Source: Bacteroidota bacterium (GTDB taxonomy: Bacteria; Bacteroidota; Bacteroidia; Chitinophagales; Chitinophagaceae). From it: a DNA stretch of 64,000 nt. This document shows, piece after piece, positions 42,009-51,841 of the stretch. The translations under genes were made by a program, and so were the position numbers. Each line of letters begins with the position of its first letter. The stretch's first letter is position 1. The stretch covers positions 1-64,000 of the forward strand of contig JABDFW010000004.1 in NCBI GenBank assembly GCA_013286305.1, written 5' to 3'. The notes under the pieces were generated by a model. It did not search any database and was not told the DNA's origin. It saw only the letters and a list, made by a program, of their open reading frames with translations.

Positions 42009-45000
42009 TTAAGCTTCTTTTTCAGTCATATTATCGCTGTCCTTTGTATTAAATTTTCTGTAAGCCCTGGCAAATATCAGGGGAAATATAAGCAAGGAAA
42101 AGAACATGGCACAGAGAATACCGCCAATAACTACCCTTGCCAAAGGCCTTGAACTTTCTGAGCCTATGCCATGCGAAACAGCTGCGGGCAATAAACCTAT
42201 CGCAGCCATTAAAGCCGTCATCATTACTGGCCGCACGCGCGACTTTACTCCCAGCCGTATTGATTTATATAACGCATTCGCCTGGTTTTTATGTTTAACT
42301 AAGTTTTCTTTAAACTCGGTAATTAACAGTACACCAAACAAAATACAAATACCAAACAAGGCTATAAAACCAATACCGGCTGAAATGCTGAAATTGGTAC
42401 CGGTAATAAACAATGCCACAATACCGCCTACAATGGCAAATGGCACATTTAAGAATACAAGGCCCGCATCTTTTAAATTACCAAACATGGCAAAGAGTAA
42501 AAGAAAAATTAATAATAAGCTTATCGGCACAACCTGCTGCAATCTTTTTGTTGCGCGTTGCTGGTTTTCAAAATCGCCCTGCCAAACCATCGTATAACCT
42601 CTTTTTAAAGTTATTGCCTTATTAACCTTATCCTGCGCTTCTGCAATGGCGCTGCCCATATCGCGGCCACGAACGGAGAATTTAACTGCCGAATACCGTT
42701 CATTATCATCCCTGAAAATTAAACAGGGCCCCGTTTTAGTAGTAATATTGGCTATTTCTTTAACAGGCACTTTTGATCCGCTCTGCGTTGGTACCATCAG
42801 GTTGCCAATGTCGTCTTTTGTTTTGCGGTATTCTTCAGGAAACCGGATACGGATATCAAATTTTCTTATGCCTTCATACAACGTAGAAGCTGCTTTACCG
42901 CCTATTGCCATTTCAATTACAGCATTCGCATCAGCGGAAGCAACACCGTAAAGCGCCATTTTTTGCTGGTCCAGGTCTATATCAAGTTCCGGCTGGCCAA
43001 TATTTTTTATAACACCCAGGTCTTCTATACCCTGCACAGTTTTTAGTATATTATAAACTTCATAAGCCTGCCCCTCCATATAATCAAGCGAATCCCCAAA
43101 TATTTTTACGCAAATAGAGCCTTTTACACCCGAAACAGCTTCTTCAATATTGTCTGTAATTGGTTGCGAAAAATTGAGATCCGCGCCAGGTATGGATGAT
43201 AATTTTTTATTCATCTGGTCAACCAGCTCATCCTTGGTAATGTGCGGTTTCCAGTCGTCTTCCGGGTAAAGCATCACATCAAATTCGTTATTGTAAAAAC
43301 CTGCAACGTCTGTTCCATCATCGGGGCGGCCGGTTTGTGATACTATATTTGATACCTGCGGGAAAGTCATCATTTTTGCACGCACATCTTTTGAAATTGT
43401 AACTGATTGGTCTAACGAAACACTATAGGGCAGTTGCACGCGAAGCCAGATAGAACCTTCATCCAGCTCAGGTAAAAATTCACTTCCCAAAAATTTAAAA
43501 GAGTATAAGCCTATTATTATAATGATGAAAGAAATAATTACTGCTGTAAACTTGTGCCTGTAAGTAAAAGTAAAGCCGCGCACCACGGAGTTTACAAGAA
43601 AATTTACGATAGGATTGTTTTTTTCTTTTACATTCTTTTTTAAAAGCATGCTTATCAACACCGGCACCAGCGTTAAAGTACACAGCAGGGCTCCTAATAG
43701 TGCAAAGCCTAAAGTGTAAGCAAGAGGCGAGAACATTTTTCCTTCCACTTTTTCAAAAGAAAAAATGGGCAGTAAAGCCGCAATAATGATCAGTTTTGCA
43801 AAAAAGATGGCTTTGGCAAGCTGGGCGCCATTTTTTCTTATCAATCCTAATTTTATAACCTTGTTAAACCTTTCCATACCCATTGCATGCGCCTCACGGT
43901 CAAGTATCACAAATATCCCTTCAACCATTACTACTGCTCCGTCTATAATAATACCAAAATCAACAGCGCCTAACGAAAGCAGGTTAGCGCTCATTCCCAT
44001 TAGCCGCAGGCATATAAAAGAGAATAAGAGGGATAACGGTATTATTATAGAAACTATAAGGGTTGTGCGCCAGTTAAACATGAAAAGGGAAACTATTAAT
44101 GTTACTAATAAAATACCTTCTATCATGTTATGCAGCACCGTGTTTGTGGCAAAATTTATAAGATTTTCACGATTGTAAAAAGGAACTATTTTTGTATCGG
44201 CAGGTAAAACGTTGGCATTTATTTTGTCAACCCTTTGTTTTAATGCATCTATCACGTCCGATGGGTTTTCACCCTTACGCATTACTACAATTGCTTCTAC
44301 AACATCGTCTTCATTGGCTATTGTTCTGCTGCCGCCCGGGCCTGTTATTGCATCCGTTCTGCCCACAAGTCCAAGCCGCGGCAGGTTAGATATTTCTACC
44401 TCGGCAATATCTTTTACTAAAACAGGCACGCCATTTAAATTTTCAACGATGATGTTTTTTATCTCGTTAATATCGTTCAACAAGCCAATGCCCCTTACAA
44501 CATACGCCTGGTTGTTTTGAATAATAACATCGCCGCCTATATTAAAGTTACTTTTTTGTACTGCCGAAAAAACATCAAGGGGCGTAATATTAAGGTTAGA
44601 CAGTTTAGCCGGGTCAATTTTTATTTCATAGGTTTTTGTCATGCCGCCAAAACTTACAACATCAGCAACACCTGGCACTGATTTTAGCTGGCGGTCAATC
44701 ACCCAATCCTGTAATGTTTTCAACTCCCTGGCATCTCTAAAAGTGCTTCTTAGTGTATAGCGGAAAATTTCACCGGTTGGGCCTGTTGGCGGTTGTATAT
44801 CAGGCGTTACACCATCCGGCAGGTCTGCGTCGCCCAAAAGATTATTTACTCTTATACGTGCCTCATCATTAGTAACCTTATCTTCAAAAACAAGTTTAAT
44901 ATACGATAACCCAAAAATGCTTGTGGAGCGCAGGCTTATTTTTTTCTGCACCGGGTTCATGGCAATTTCTAACGGGATAGTAACAAATTTTTCTATCTCT

Positions 45001-45185
45001 TCAGCGCTTCTGCCGGGCCATTGGGTAATGATGGTTATTTCTGTATTGGTTACATCGGGAAATGCCTCTATAGGCATGGTTTTAAAAGTAATAACCCCGG
45101 CCACCAGCAGTATTAAAGTAGCAAATAAAATAAAATACTTATTTTTTAGTGAGAATGCAAGAACACCTTTAAGAACCTTGATCAT
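42009..45185 (-). CDS. CusA/CzcA-type heavy-metal RND pump (copy 1)
   Basis: This inner-membrane proton/metal antiporter of 1058 residues spans twelve helices with two large periplasmic loops. It shows the HME-RND proton relay DFGIIIDGAVVMVEG in helix 4, the N-terminal FPDVTNTEITIITQWPGRSAEE, PPTGPTGEIFRYTLRS and FLGSEFLPELDEGSIWLR. It is highly similar to copy 2 at 45536 along its whole length. One visible difference is GICILFGVLLI here against GICIQDGVLLI in copy 2. The gene lies downstream of copy 2 but after a strong terminator, so it probably has its own promoter. Which metal is exported cannot be read from the sequence. Confidence 0.92.
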   Translation of the reverse strand: MIKVLKGVLAFSLKNKYFILFATLILLVAGVITFKTMPIEAFPDVTNTEITIITQWPGRSAEEIEKFVTIPLEIAMNPVQKKISLRSTSIFGLSYIKLVFEDKVTNDEARIRVNNLLGDADLPDGVTPDIQPPTGPTGEIFRYTLRSTFRDARELKTLQDWVIDRQLKSVPGVADVVSFGGMTKTYEIKIDPAKLSNLNITPLDVFSAVQKSNFNIGGDVIIQNNQAYVVRGIGLLNDINEIKNIIVENLNGVPVLVKDIAEVEISNLPRLGLVGRTDAITGPGGSRTIANEDDVVEAIVVMRKGENPSDVIDALKQRVDKINANVLPADTKIVPFYNRENLINFATNTVLHNMIEGILLVTLIVSLFMFNWRTTLIVSIIIPLSLLFSFICLRLMGMSANLLSLGAVDFGIIIDGAVVMVEGIFVILDREAHAMGMERFNKVIKLGLIRKNGAQLAKAIFFAKLIIIAALLPIFSFEKVEGKMFSPLAYTLGFALLGALLCTLTLVPVLISMLLKKNVKEKNNPIVNFLVNSVVRGFTFTYRHKFTAVIISFIIIIIGLYSFKFLGSEFLPELDEGSIWLRVQLPYSVSLDQSVTISKDVRAKMMTFPQVSNIVSQTGRPDDGTDVAGFYNNEFDVMLYPEDDWKPHITKDELVDQMNKKLSSIPGADLNFSQPITDNIEEAVSGVKGSICVKIFGDSLDYMEGQAYEVYNILKTVQGIEDLGVIKNIGQPELDIDLDQQKMALYGVASADANAVIEMAIGGKAASTLYEGIRKFDIRIRFPEEYRKTKDDIGNLMVPTQSGSKVPVKEIANITTKTGPCLIFRDDNERYSAVKFSVRGRDMGSAIAEAQDKVNKAITLKRGYTMVWQGDFENQQRATKRLQQVVPISLLLIFLLLFAMFGNLKDAGLVFLNVPFAIVGGIVALFITGTNFSISAGIGFIALFGICILFGVLLITEFKENLVKHKNQANALYKSIRLGVKSRVRPVMMTALMAAIGLLPAAVSHGIGSESSRPLARVVIGGILCAMFFSLLIFPLIFARAYRKFNTKDSDNMTEKEA

Positions 45186-45535
45186 ATTTGAATTAAATTA
45201 AGTAAAAATAATTTGTTCTTCTTTAAAAAACATGGCAGATTTTGAACGGGTACTTAGGTTTTAAAATCTTTATTTTTTAAATAACAATGCCTTTAATAGC
45301 TATACAATAATAAAAATTATGAAGATAACGGATAAAGAAGTATAGGCTGTTATTATTTTTTTAAAGTCGGTATAAAGTACATGTTATTCGTTATATGCTA
45401 TACAGGATTTAACTTTTTTAATTATACGGGCGGCAAAAAAAAAAAGAAAAGTTTATTGAAACGTACTTCAATAAACTTTTCCCTTCTTGATTTAGTAACA
45501 TCTGTGTTCCGTCACACCAGTTCCGTTACACCCCG
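45186..45535. other. gap between the two CusA-like genes
   Basis: It is AT-rich and has no ORF beyond a false one. The strong terminator of copy 2 is at its right end. No clear TAnnTTTG element was found on the minus strand before copy 1. Confidence 0.5.
45435..45480 (-). terminator. strong terminator after the second CusA-like gene
   Basis: AAAAGTTTATTGAA-ACGTAC-TTCAATAAACTTTT is a perfect 14-base stem; on the minus strand it is followed by an almost unbroken T-run (45435-45446 on the plus strand read A). Confidence 0.9.
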
Positions 45536-48500
45536 TTATTTTTCATCTATCTTATCACTGTTCTTTAATTCAAATTTGCGGTAAGCCCATCCAAAAATAA
45601 GCGGGAAAACCCACAGCGAAAATATCATCGCGCATAAAATGCCGCCAATTACAACCCTTGCAAGCGGCCTTGAACTTTCAGAGCCTATACCATGCGAAAC
45701 GGCAGCCGGTAACAGGCCTATGGCCGCCATCATGGCCGTCATCATAACCGGCCTTATCCTTGAATTAACACCCAGCTTGATGGAAGTGTATAGCGAGCTG
45801 CTTTGGCCCCTTACCTTTTCAAGGTTTTGCTTAAACACAGTAATAAGCAACACGCCATCCTGTATGCAAATGCCAAACAACGCAATAAAACCAATACCTG
45901 CCGATATGCTGAAATTTGTGCCAGTTATATGCAGTGCAAACAACCCGCCTACTATGGCAAACGGTACGTTAAGAAACACAAGCGCTGCATCTTTAAAATT
46001 ACCAAACATGGTAAATAATAAAAGAAATATAAGCAATAAGCTTATGGGTACCACCTGTGCAAGCCTTTTCTCTGCCCTTTGCTGGTTCTCAAAGTCGCCC
46101 TGCCATGCCATACTGTACCCTCTTTTTAATTTAACCACAGCATTTACTTTTTCCTGCGCTTCTGCAATAGTGCTTCCCATATCCCTGCCGCGCACAGAGA
46201 ATTTTAGCGCAGCGTACCTTTGATTATCATCCCTGAAGATGAGGCAGGGGCCGGTTTTTTCAGATATATCAGCTATTTCTTTAATAGGTACTTTAGAGCC
46301 ATTTTGGGTAGGCACCAGCACATTGCCAATATCCTCAGGCGTTTTTCTAAATTCCTCCGGCAGCCTTACGCGTATATCAAATGTTTTAATGCCTTCGTAT
46401 AACGTTGAGGCGGCAAGCCCGCCAATGGCCATGGCTACAACGGCGTTTGCATCAGCCGTCGCAACGCCATAAAGCGCCATTTTTTGCTGATCAAGGTTTA
46501 CATCCAGCTCAGGCTGGCCTATATTGTGTATTACGCCAAGGTCTTCTATTCCCCTAACATCCTTTAATATATTATACACAGCATTAACCCTGTCCTCCAT
46601 ATAGTTTAAAGAGTCCCCATATATCTTAACGCAAATAGAACCCTTTACGCCGCTCACAGCTTCTTCCACATTATCCATGATCGGTTGCGAAAAGTTAAGG
46701 TCAGCACCGGGCAACACCGAAAGTTTTTTGTTCATCTCATCAATCAATTCCTCCTTGCTTATCTTAGGTTTCCAGCTTTCTTCCGGGTAAAGCATTACCG
46801 AAAATTCGTTGTTATAAAACCCGGCAACATCAGTACCATCATCCGGCCGCCCTGTTTGGGATACCGCGTATTTTACCTGTGGAAAGCTCATTACAATGCC
46901 CCTGACTTTTTTTGATACTTCAACTGATTTTTCTAGCGATATGCTATACGGCGTTTGCACACGAAGCCATATAGAACCCTCATCCAGTTCAGGCAAAAAC
47001 TCCGAGCCAAGGAATTTAAATGAATAAAGCCCAACCACCATTATTATAAGCGCCACAATAACTACAGGTACTTTGTGCCTGTACGCCTTTGTAAACCCTA
47101 ACAGCATAAAGCCGGTAAGGTGATGTACAAAAGGGTTGTGTTTTTCGTGCACATTTTTTTTCAGCAGCATGCTTATAAGTACCGGCACTAATGTTAGCGT
47201 AGTAATAAGGGCGCCAAGCAGGGCAAAACCCAAAGTAAAAGCAAGCGGGGAGAACATTTTGCCCTCTACTTTTTGAAAAGCGAAAATGGGCAATAAGCCT
47301 GTAATAATAATTACTTTGGCAAAAAAAATAGCTTTTCCCAATTGCGCGCCATTGCGTTTTATAAGCCCCAGTTTAATAATTTTATTAAACCGTTCCATAC
47401 CCATTTCCATCGCCTGCCGGTCCAGTATCACAAACATGCCTTCTACCATCACCACGGCCCCGTCTATGATGATTCCAAAATCCACAGCGCCCAATGAAAG
47501 CAGGTTGGCCGACATGCCCATTAAGTGAAGGCAAATAAAGGCGAACAAAAGTGCCAGTGGAATGATGATAGATACAATAAGCGTAGTACGCCAGTTGAAC
47601 ATGAAAAGTGATACCAATATAGTAACCAGGAGAATACCCTCTATAAGATTATGCAAAACCGTATGTGTAGCATACTCAATCAGGTCTGAACGGTCGTAGT
47701 AGGGTACCATTTTAGTATCAGCAGGAAGAATGGAATTATTGAGTTTATCTATTTTATCTTTTATAGCCTTTACAACCTCAGATGGGTTTTCGCCTTTGCG
47801 CATTACAATAATAGCTTCTACTACATCTGGTTCATCGGTAACAACCCGCTTGCCTGTAGCGGAATCAATTAAGCCATCAGATCTTGCCACCCATCCAAGA
47901 CGCGGCAAATTTGAAATTTCTACATCAGCTACATCTTTTACTAAAACCGGTACGCCATTATTGTTTTCAACAATAATATTTTTTATTTCATTAATATCAT
48001 TTAACAAACCGATGCCCCTTACCACAAAAGCCTCGTCGTTTTTAATGATCATATCACCCCCAATATTAATATTGGTTTTTTGTACGGCTGTAAACACGTC
48101 TAAAGGGGTTATACCAAGCGATGTTAGTTTTCCGGGGTCAACCCTTATTTCGTAAGTTTTGGTTTTGCCCCCAAAAGCATTAATATCCGCCACGCCCCGT
48201 ACCGACCTTAGCTGGCGGTCTATCACCCAATCCTGCATGGTTTTTAATTCACGCACATCCCTAAAACTGCTTCTCAAAGTATAGCGGTAAATTTCACCGG
48301 TAGGGCCCGTAGGAGGTTGCACTGCGGGTGTAACGCTGGGGGGCAATGCCGCATTTGCCAGTAGGTTCATTACCTGTTGCCTTGCCTGTGGGTCTTTTAC
48401 CTCATCATCAAAAATTAGTTTTATATAAGACAGCCCAAATATGGTGGTGGAGCGAAGGCTGGTTTTTTGCTGAACCGGGTTCATCGCAATTTCTATCGGA

Positions 48501-48709
48501 ATGGTCACGTACTTTTCAACTTCTTCAGCACTTCTGCCGGGCCATTGGGTAATTATATCTATTTCTGTATTAGTTACATCGGGAAAAGCTTCAATTGGCA
48601 TGCTGCTGAAAGTGAAAATACCTGTTACAATAAGCGCAAGTGAAGCAAATAATATAAAATATTTATTCTTTAGCGAAAACGCTATTATACTTCTTAGTAC
48701 CTTGATCAT
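45536..48709 (-). CDS. CusA/CzcA-type heavy-metal RND pump (copy 2)
   Basis: 1057 residues with the same layout as copy 1: proton-relay helix DFGIIIDGAVVMVEGMF, porter domains with PPTGPTGEIYRYTLRS and FLGSEFLPELDEGSIWLRVQ, and twelve predicted membrane helices. It starts 24 bases after the adaptor gene stop, so it is the pump encoded in the CusCBA-type operon. It is the more canonical copy (IQDGVLLITVF in the last helix bundle). The small secreted protein, channel and adaptor lie upstream in order. Metal specificity is unknown. Confidence 0.93.
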   Translation of the reverse strand: MIKVLRSIIAFSLKNKYFILFASLALIVTGIFTFSSMPIEAFPDVTNTEIDIITQWPGRSAEEVEKYVTIPIEIAMNPVQQKTSLRSTTIFGLSYIKLIFDDEVKDPQARQQVMNLLANAALPPSVTPAVQPPTGPTGEIYRYTLRSSFRDVRELKTMQDWVIDRQLRSVRGVADINAFGGKTKTYEIRVDPGKLTSLGITPLDVFTAVQKTNINIGGDMIIKNDEAFVVRGIGLLNDINEIKNIIVENNNGVPVLVKDVADVEISNLPRLGWVARSDGLIDSATGKRVVTDEPDVVEAIIVMRKGENPSEVVKAIKDKIDKLNNSILPADTKMVPYYDRSDLIEYATHTVLHNLIEGILLVTILVSLFMFNWRTTLIVSIIIPLALLFAFICLHLMGMSANLLSLGAVDFGIIIDGAVVMVEGMFVILDRQAMEMGMERFNKIIKLGLIKRNGAQLGKAIFFAKVIIITGLLPIFAFQKVEGKMFSPLAFTLGFALLGALITTLTLVPVLISMLLKKNVHEKHNPFVHHLTGFMLLGFTKAYRHKVPVVIVALIIMVVGLYSFKFLGSEFLPELDEGSIWLRVQTPYSISLEKSVEVSKKVRGIVMSFPQVKYAVSQTGRPDDGTDVAGFYNNEFSVMLYPEESWKPKISKEELIDEMNKKLSVLPGADLNFSQPIMDNVEEAVSGVKGSICVKIYGDSLNYMEDRVNAVYNILKDVRGIEDLGVIHNIGQPELDVNLDQQKMALYGVATADANAVVAMAIGGLAASTLYEGIKTFDIRVRLPEEFRKTPEDIGNVLVPTQNGSKVPIKEIADISEKTGPCLIFRDDNQRYAALKFSVRGRDMGSTIAEAQEKVNAVVKLKRGYSMAWQGDFENQQRAEKRLAQVVPISLLLIFLLLFTMFGNFKDAALVFLNVPFAIVGGLFALHITGTNFSISAGIGFIALFGICIQDGVLLITVFKQNLEKVRGQSSSLYTSIKLGVNSRIRPVMMTAMMAAIGLLPAAVSHGIGSESSRPLARVVIGGILCAMIFSLWVFPLIFGWAYRKFELKNSDKIDEK

Positions 48710-48733
48710 TTTACTGATTTGAAGGGATGAGTA

Positions 48734-49852
48734 TTAATTGTTTAGTGCACCGTAAATAAGCACCGCCTGCGAGGTTATAAGATGGTCCCCTATTTTTACA
48801 CCGCCTGAAAGATATGTTTTGTCGCCAAGTGTGCTTAATACCTCTACAGGTGTTATATCTGCATCGCCATTACCATTATACTTTAATACAAAATACCGGC
48901 TGTTATCGAATATCAAGGCTTTTGAAGAAATACATATTGACTGTTTATTTTCCGGGTTGGTAACGGTTACACTCGCAAACATCTGTGGCTTTAACGCGTA
49001 GCCGGGGTTGTTAAGCACTATACGCACTTTCATCACTTTATTGGCGGGGTCAAGCACATTCTGCATTTTATCTATCCTGCCATTAAAAACGCGGCCGGGA
49101 TAAGATACCGTAGTAATAATAACGTTATCACCTAAGTGAACTTTGCTTATGTTTGATTCATATACGTTTGCCTGTATCCATACTTCCTCCAGGTCAGAAA
49201 TGCTAAAAAGATTAGTTCCGTTGTCTGTACGGATGGCGGTATTATTTGTAACATTTTTTTGCACGATAAACCCGCTGATAGGGGCTTTAATAATGTATTT
49301 ACCCTCGGTATTATTGCCATTGATCTTTAACACTCTTTTTGCGGTTTCAAGCGCCGACAAGGCCTGGTCGTAATTGGCCTGGGCAGACGTAACATCTAAT
49401 TGCGATGCCAGCCCGCTTGCAAAAAGGTCTTTCTGCGCATCTAATTGTTTTTTGGTAGATGTAACATTTGTTTCGGCAATTACCAAACTGTTGCTGTAAC
49501 CGGCCATCTCGCTGCTGTTAACCACAGCCAGTTCTTCGCCTGCGGTAACATAATCGCCCAATTGAACTTTTACGTCCTGAACATTGCCGCTTACCAGCGG
49601 GTAAACATTTACCTGTTTATCCTGGTTAAAATCAACACTGCCCGTAAGCGTTATGGCATCTACCAAAGGGCATGTAGTAACGGTGTCTATTGTTAATGCT
49701 CTTAAAAGCGAATCGGGTATTATATATTTTTGCCTTTCTTCAGGCTTCTTGTCTGCACTTGTATTACAGGCGGTAAAAAGTATGGATACCGTTGCAGAAA
49801 TAAATAGCAGTACATATTTTAGTTTCAATATTTTTTGCATAACCATGTTCAT
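48734..49852 (-). CDS. RND periplasmic adaptor (CusB/CzcB-type lipoprotein)
   Basis: The membrane-fusion protein links the pump to the outer-membrane channel. The N-terminus ends in a lipobox (SILFTACN). Further on are the barrel-sandwich parts (GNVQDVKVQLGDYVTAGEELAVV and IKAPISGFIVQKNVTNNTAI), a helical hairpin between them and the beta-barrel with VTNPENKQSICISSKALIF. It sits 2 bases after the channel gene and 24 bases before pump copy 2, so the three are clearly one operon. The start could be at a later Met in MNMVMQK. Confidence 0.9.
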   Translation of the reverse strand: MNMVMQKILKLKYVLLFISATVSILFTACNTSADKKPEERQKYIIPDSLLRALTIDTVTTCPLVDAITLTGSVDFNQDKQVNVYPLVSGNVQDVKVQLGDYVTAGEELAVVNSSEMAGYSNSLVIAETNVTSTKKQLDAQKDLFASGLASQLDVTSAQANYDQALSALETAKRVLKINGNNTEGKYIIKAPISGFIVQKNVTNNTAIRTDNGTNLFSISDLEEVWIQANVYESNISKVHLGDNVIITTVSYPGRVFNGRIDKMQNVLDPANKVMKVRIVLNNPGYALKPQMFASVTVTNPENKQSICISSKALIFDNSRYFVLKYNGNGDADITPVEVLSTLGDKTYLSGGVKIGDHLITSQAVLIYGALNN

Positions 49853-49854
49853 TT

Positions 49855-51171
49855 TTAGTTGAAAAAGGGTGTTCCGGTGTAATAATTAATATCTTCCAGC
49901 GCGCTTATCCTGTTAAACTTAATTGAGTTTTGCTGAAGGATATTTTGTTTATACGAATCGTAAAAATCAAGAAAATCTAAAAGCCCCAGGTTTCTTCTTT
50001 GGTAATTTATCAAAACCTCGTGCATCAATCTTTCAAAATCGCCGGCAAATTTTGGGTCTATATTTTTATAAAGCCTGTCTTCGGCAAAGGCCTTCTCCAG
50101 CGCCCTCGCTACGTTTTGCTCTACGGTTGCCTGTGTGCTTTTTTGAATTAAGCCGGTATTTTCAATGGTAGCCCTTGCCGCTTTAATATTACCCTGGTTA
50201 CGGTTAAAAAAAGGAAGGTCAATTGACGCGCCTACACTGTTAAAATTATGCGCATAGCTTCCCTGCTCATCATACGATAATGCAAGGGTAAGGTCAGGCA
50301 CTGCTAAAGCTTTCTGGTAATTGTAGTTTAGCTCACTGATGCTTGCGTTTGTTATGGCAATCTGCAGGTCGGTTCTGTTATGATAAGCGGAATCCATCAG
50401 TGTGGATAGTGCATACTTACCGGGATCAAGGCTTTCAATTGCAGCGGAATCTGCCAGGGGGTCAATATAATTAACCGGTTTAGCCTGTAATATCAATTTC
50501 AATTCGGCTTGCTGGTCGTTCACCTGGTTCAACAGGTCATTATATTCACTTTGCAGGCTGTACAATTGCGCTTTTACACGCACCACTTCTTTCTCCGAAA
50601 TATAACCCTTGCCCTGTAATTGGTTGTAAGCATTTATTACAACCTGCAATGAGTTTATTTCTTCGTTATACACTTTTGCGGATTGTTGTAAATAATAGAT
50701 ATTATAAAAATCCGTTCTCAGCGTATATTTTAAAGTTCTCAGCAGGTCAAAGAATTGATATTCGGTCAGTGTAACATTGGCTTGTGCTATTTTAATTTGT
50801 TTATTCCTTTTTCCTGCCAATAAAATAAGCTGTGATACATTACCTGCATTTTCGCTGTGTGAAAAGAAATTGGAATGAGGGTATTGCGAATTGGGGTCAT
50901 TTATGGGTATAACCGGGCCTCTTTCGTATGCGAAATTTGGATTGGGGTACAGCCTTGCCTGTATAACCTCTGCCTTTGCTGAATCAATACTGTACCGCTG
51001 GGCTAATAATTGAAAGTTGTTTTGTAAAAACATGCTTTCAGCGCTGTTGAGGGTTAAGTGAAGGGTGTCTGTTTGAAATTGCGGCGCCTGTGTTTGCGCT
51101 TTTGCCAAACCAAACACAAGCTGCAATAAACAAACTATAATTACTTTTACAGATCGCATATATAAATTCAT
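49855..51171 (-). CDS. TolC-family outer-membrane channel (CusC/CzcC-like)
   Basis: Outer-membrane efflux channel of 438 residues: signal peptide (VIIVCLLQLVFGLAKA), then two repeats of the outer-membrane efflux fold with long helices (LNSAESMFLQNNFQLLAQRY, NPNFAYERGPVIP, LSYDEQGSYAHNFNSVGASIDLPFFNRNQGNIKAA). It is the first structural gene of the efflux operon after the small His-rich gene and ends 3 bases before the adaptor. Confidence 0.88.
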   Translation of the reverse strand: MNLYMRSVKVIIVCLLQLVFGLAKAQTQAPQFQTDTLHLTLNSAESMFLQNNFQLLAQRYSIDSAKAEVIQARLYPNPNFAYERGPVIPINDPNSQYPHSNFFSHSENAGNVSQLILLAGKRNKQIKIAQANVTLTEYQFFDLLRTLKYTLRTDFYNIYYLQQSAKVYNEEINSLQVVINAYNQLQGKGYISEKEVVRVKAQLYSLQSEYNDLLNQVNDQQAELKLILQAKPVNYIDPLADSAAIESLDPGKYALSTLMDSAYHNRTDLQIAITNASISELNYNYQKALAVPDLTLALSYDEQGSYAHNFNSVGASIDLPFFNRNQGNIKAARATIENTGLIQKSTQATVEQNVARALEKAFAEDRLYKNIDPKFAGDFERLMHEVLINYQRRNLGLLDFLDFYDSYKQNILQQNSIKFNRISALEDINYYTGTPFFN

Positions 51172-51275
51172 ATTTTTAAAATAAATAATAGCCAGGGCAT
51201 AACTATATTAATAATAAAATAATCGTAACAAACCGGTCAATTCAACCTTTTTAATAAAATGTATTAGCCGGTATT

Positions 51276-51665
51276 TTAAGCTTTGGGAGGAGGGGGGATG
51301 ATCTTACTTGAGAAAAGATATTTATATTCTTCTTTTAAAGGCGTTTGTGTGGATGAAGATGAGCAATAGGACGGGGCATCACAGATTCTTCCGAAGTTGA
51401 TGATCTTAATACAAATATGCTTCATTTGATGCGAGAAGTTGTTGTGATTGTGTACGCCATTTTCAGGGAAAGCGTCTTTGTGGTCAAGCATTATCTCCGC
51501 CACATATTCAATCAAAAAATCTATCTGGTTATATTCACCAATGATCTTCTGGTTATTGCTGGCTGCAAGTACATCAATATCGCCGCTATACACACTTAAA
51601 TTAAGTATTTGCAGCGCTACTATAAGTATTATAAACCGGGACAAATATGTACGTATGGTTTTCAC
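51276..51665 (-). CDS. small secreted His-rich protein preceding the metal-efflux operon
   Basis: 129 residues with a signal peptide (YLSRFIILIVALQILNLSVYSG). The mature part has His clusters (NGVHNHNNFSHQMKHICI) and Cys residues (CDAPSYCSSSS) and ends in a Pro-rich tail (KIIPPPPKA). Similar small secreted proteins sit at the head of efflux operons in other Bacteroidota, to my recollection; I recognise no named family. His and Cys groups next to a metal efflux operon suggest metal binding in the periplasm, which is inference. It is 105 bases upstream of the channel gene. Confidence 0.6.
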   Translation of the reverse strand: MKTIRTYLSRFIILIVALQILNLSVYSGDIDVLAASNNQKIIGEYNQIDFLIEYVAEIMLDHKDAFPENGVHNHNNFSHQMKHICIKIINFGRICDAPSYCSSSSTQTPLKEEYKYLFSSKIIPPPPKA

Positions 51666-51685
51666 TATTGTTAAAAATCGGTTTG

Positions 51686-51693
51686 CAAAGTTA
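51686..51693 (-). promoter_or_regulatory. -7 element TAACTTTG, candidate efflux-operon promoter
   Basis: On the minus strand, TAACTTTG lies 20 bases before the start of the small His-rich gene. No TTTG -33 box is obvious. No regulator gene (for example MerR or ArsR type) lies next to the operon. Confidence 0.4.
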
Positions 51694-51793
51694 TTACTTA
51701 CAGGTTTTAAGTTATGTTAAAAGCAATATTTTATTTTTAATTAATATTTGTGCTTTTGCGGGCCTGCACTGGCTTTTTTATGAATATAAATAC

Positions 51794-51824
51794 AAAACCC
51801 CCCGCCTCGCAGGCGGGGGGTTTG
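51794..51824 (-). terminator. terminator after secDF
   Basis: AAACCCCCCGCCT-CGC-AGGCGGGGGGTTT is a perfect 13-base stem, with TTTTGTATT after it on the minus strand, 20 bases after the secDF stop. Confidence 0.85.
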
Positions 51825-51841
51825 CACGTTTAATAGTTATT

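Noticed and set aside
42106-42597. Long plus-strand ORFs opposite both CusA-like genes (also 43765, 45639, 46239, 47286, 47730)
   Set aside because: They are antisense shadows of high-scoring RND pump genes and lie at equivalent places in both copies.
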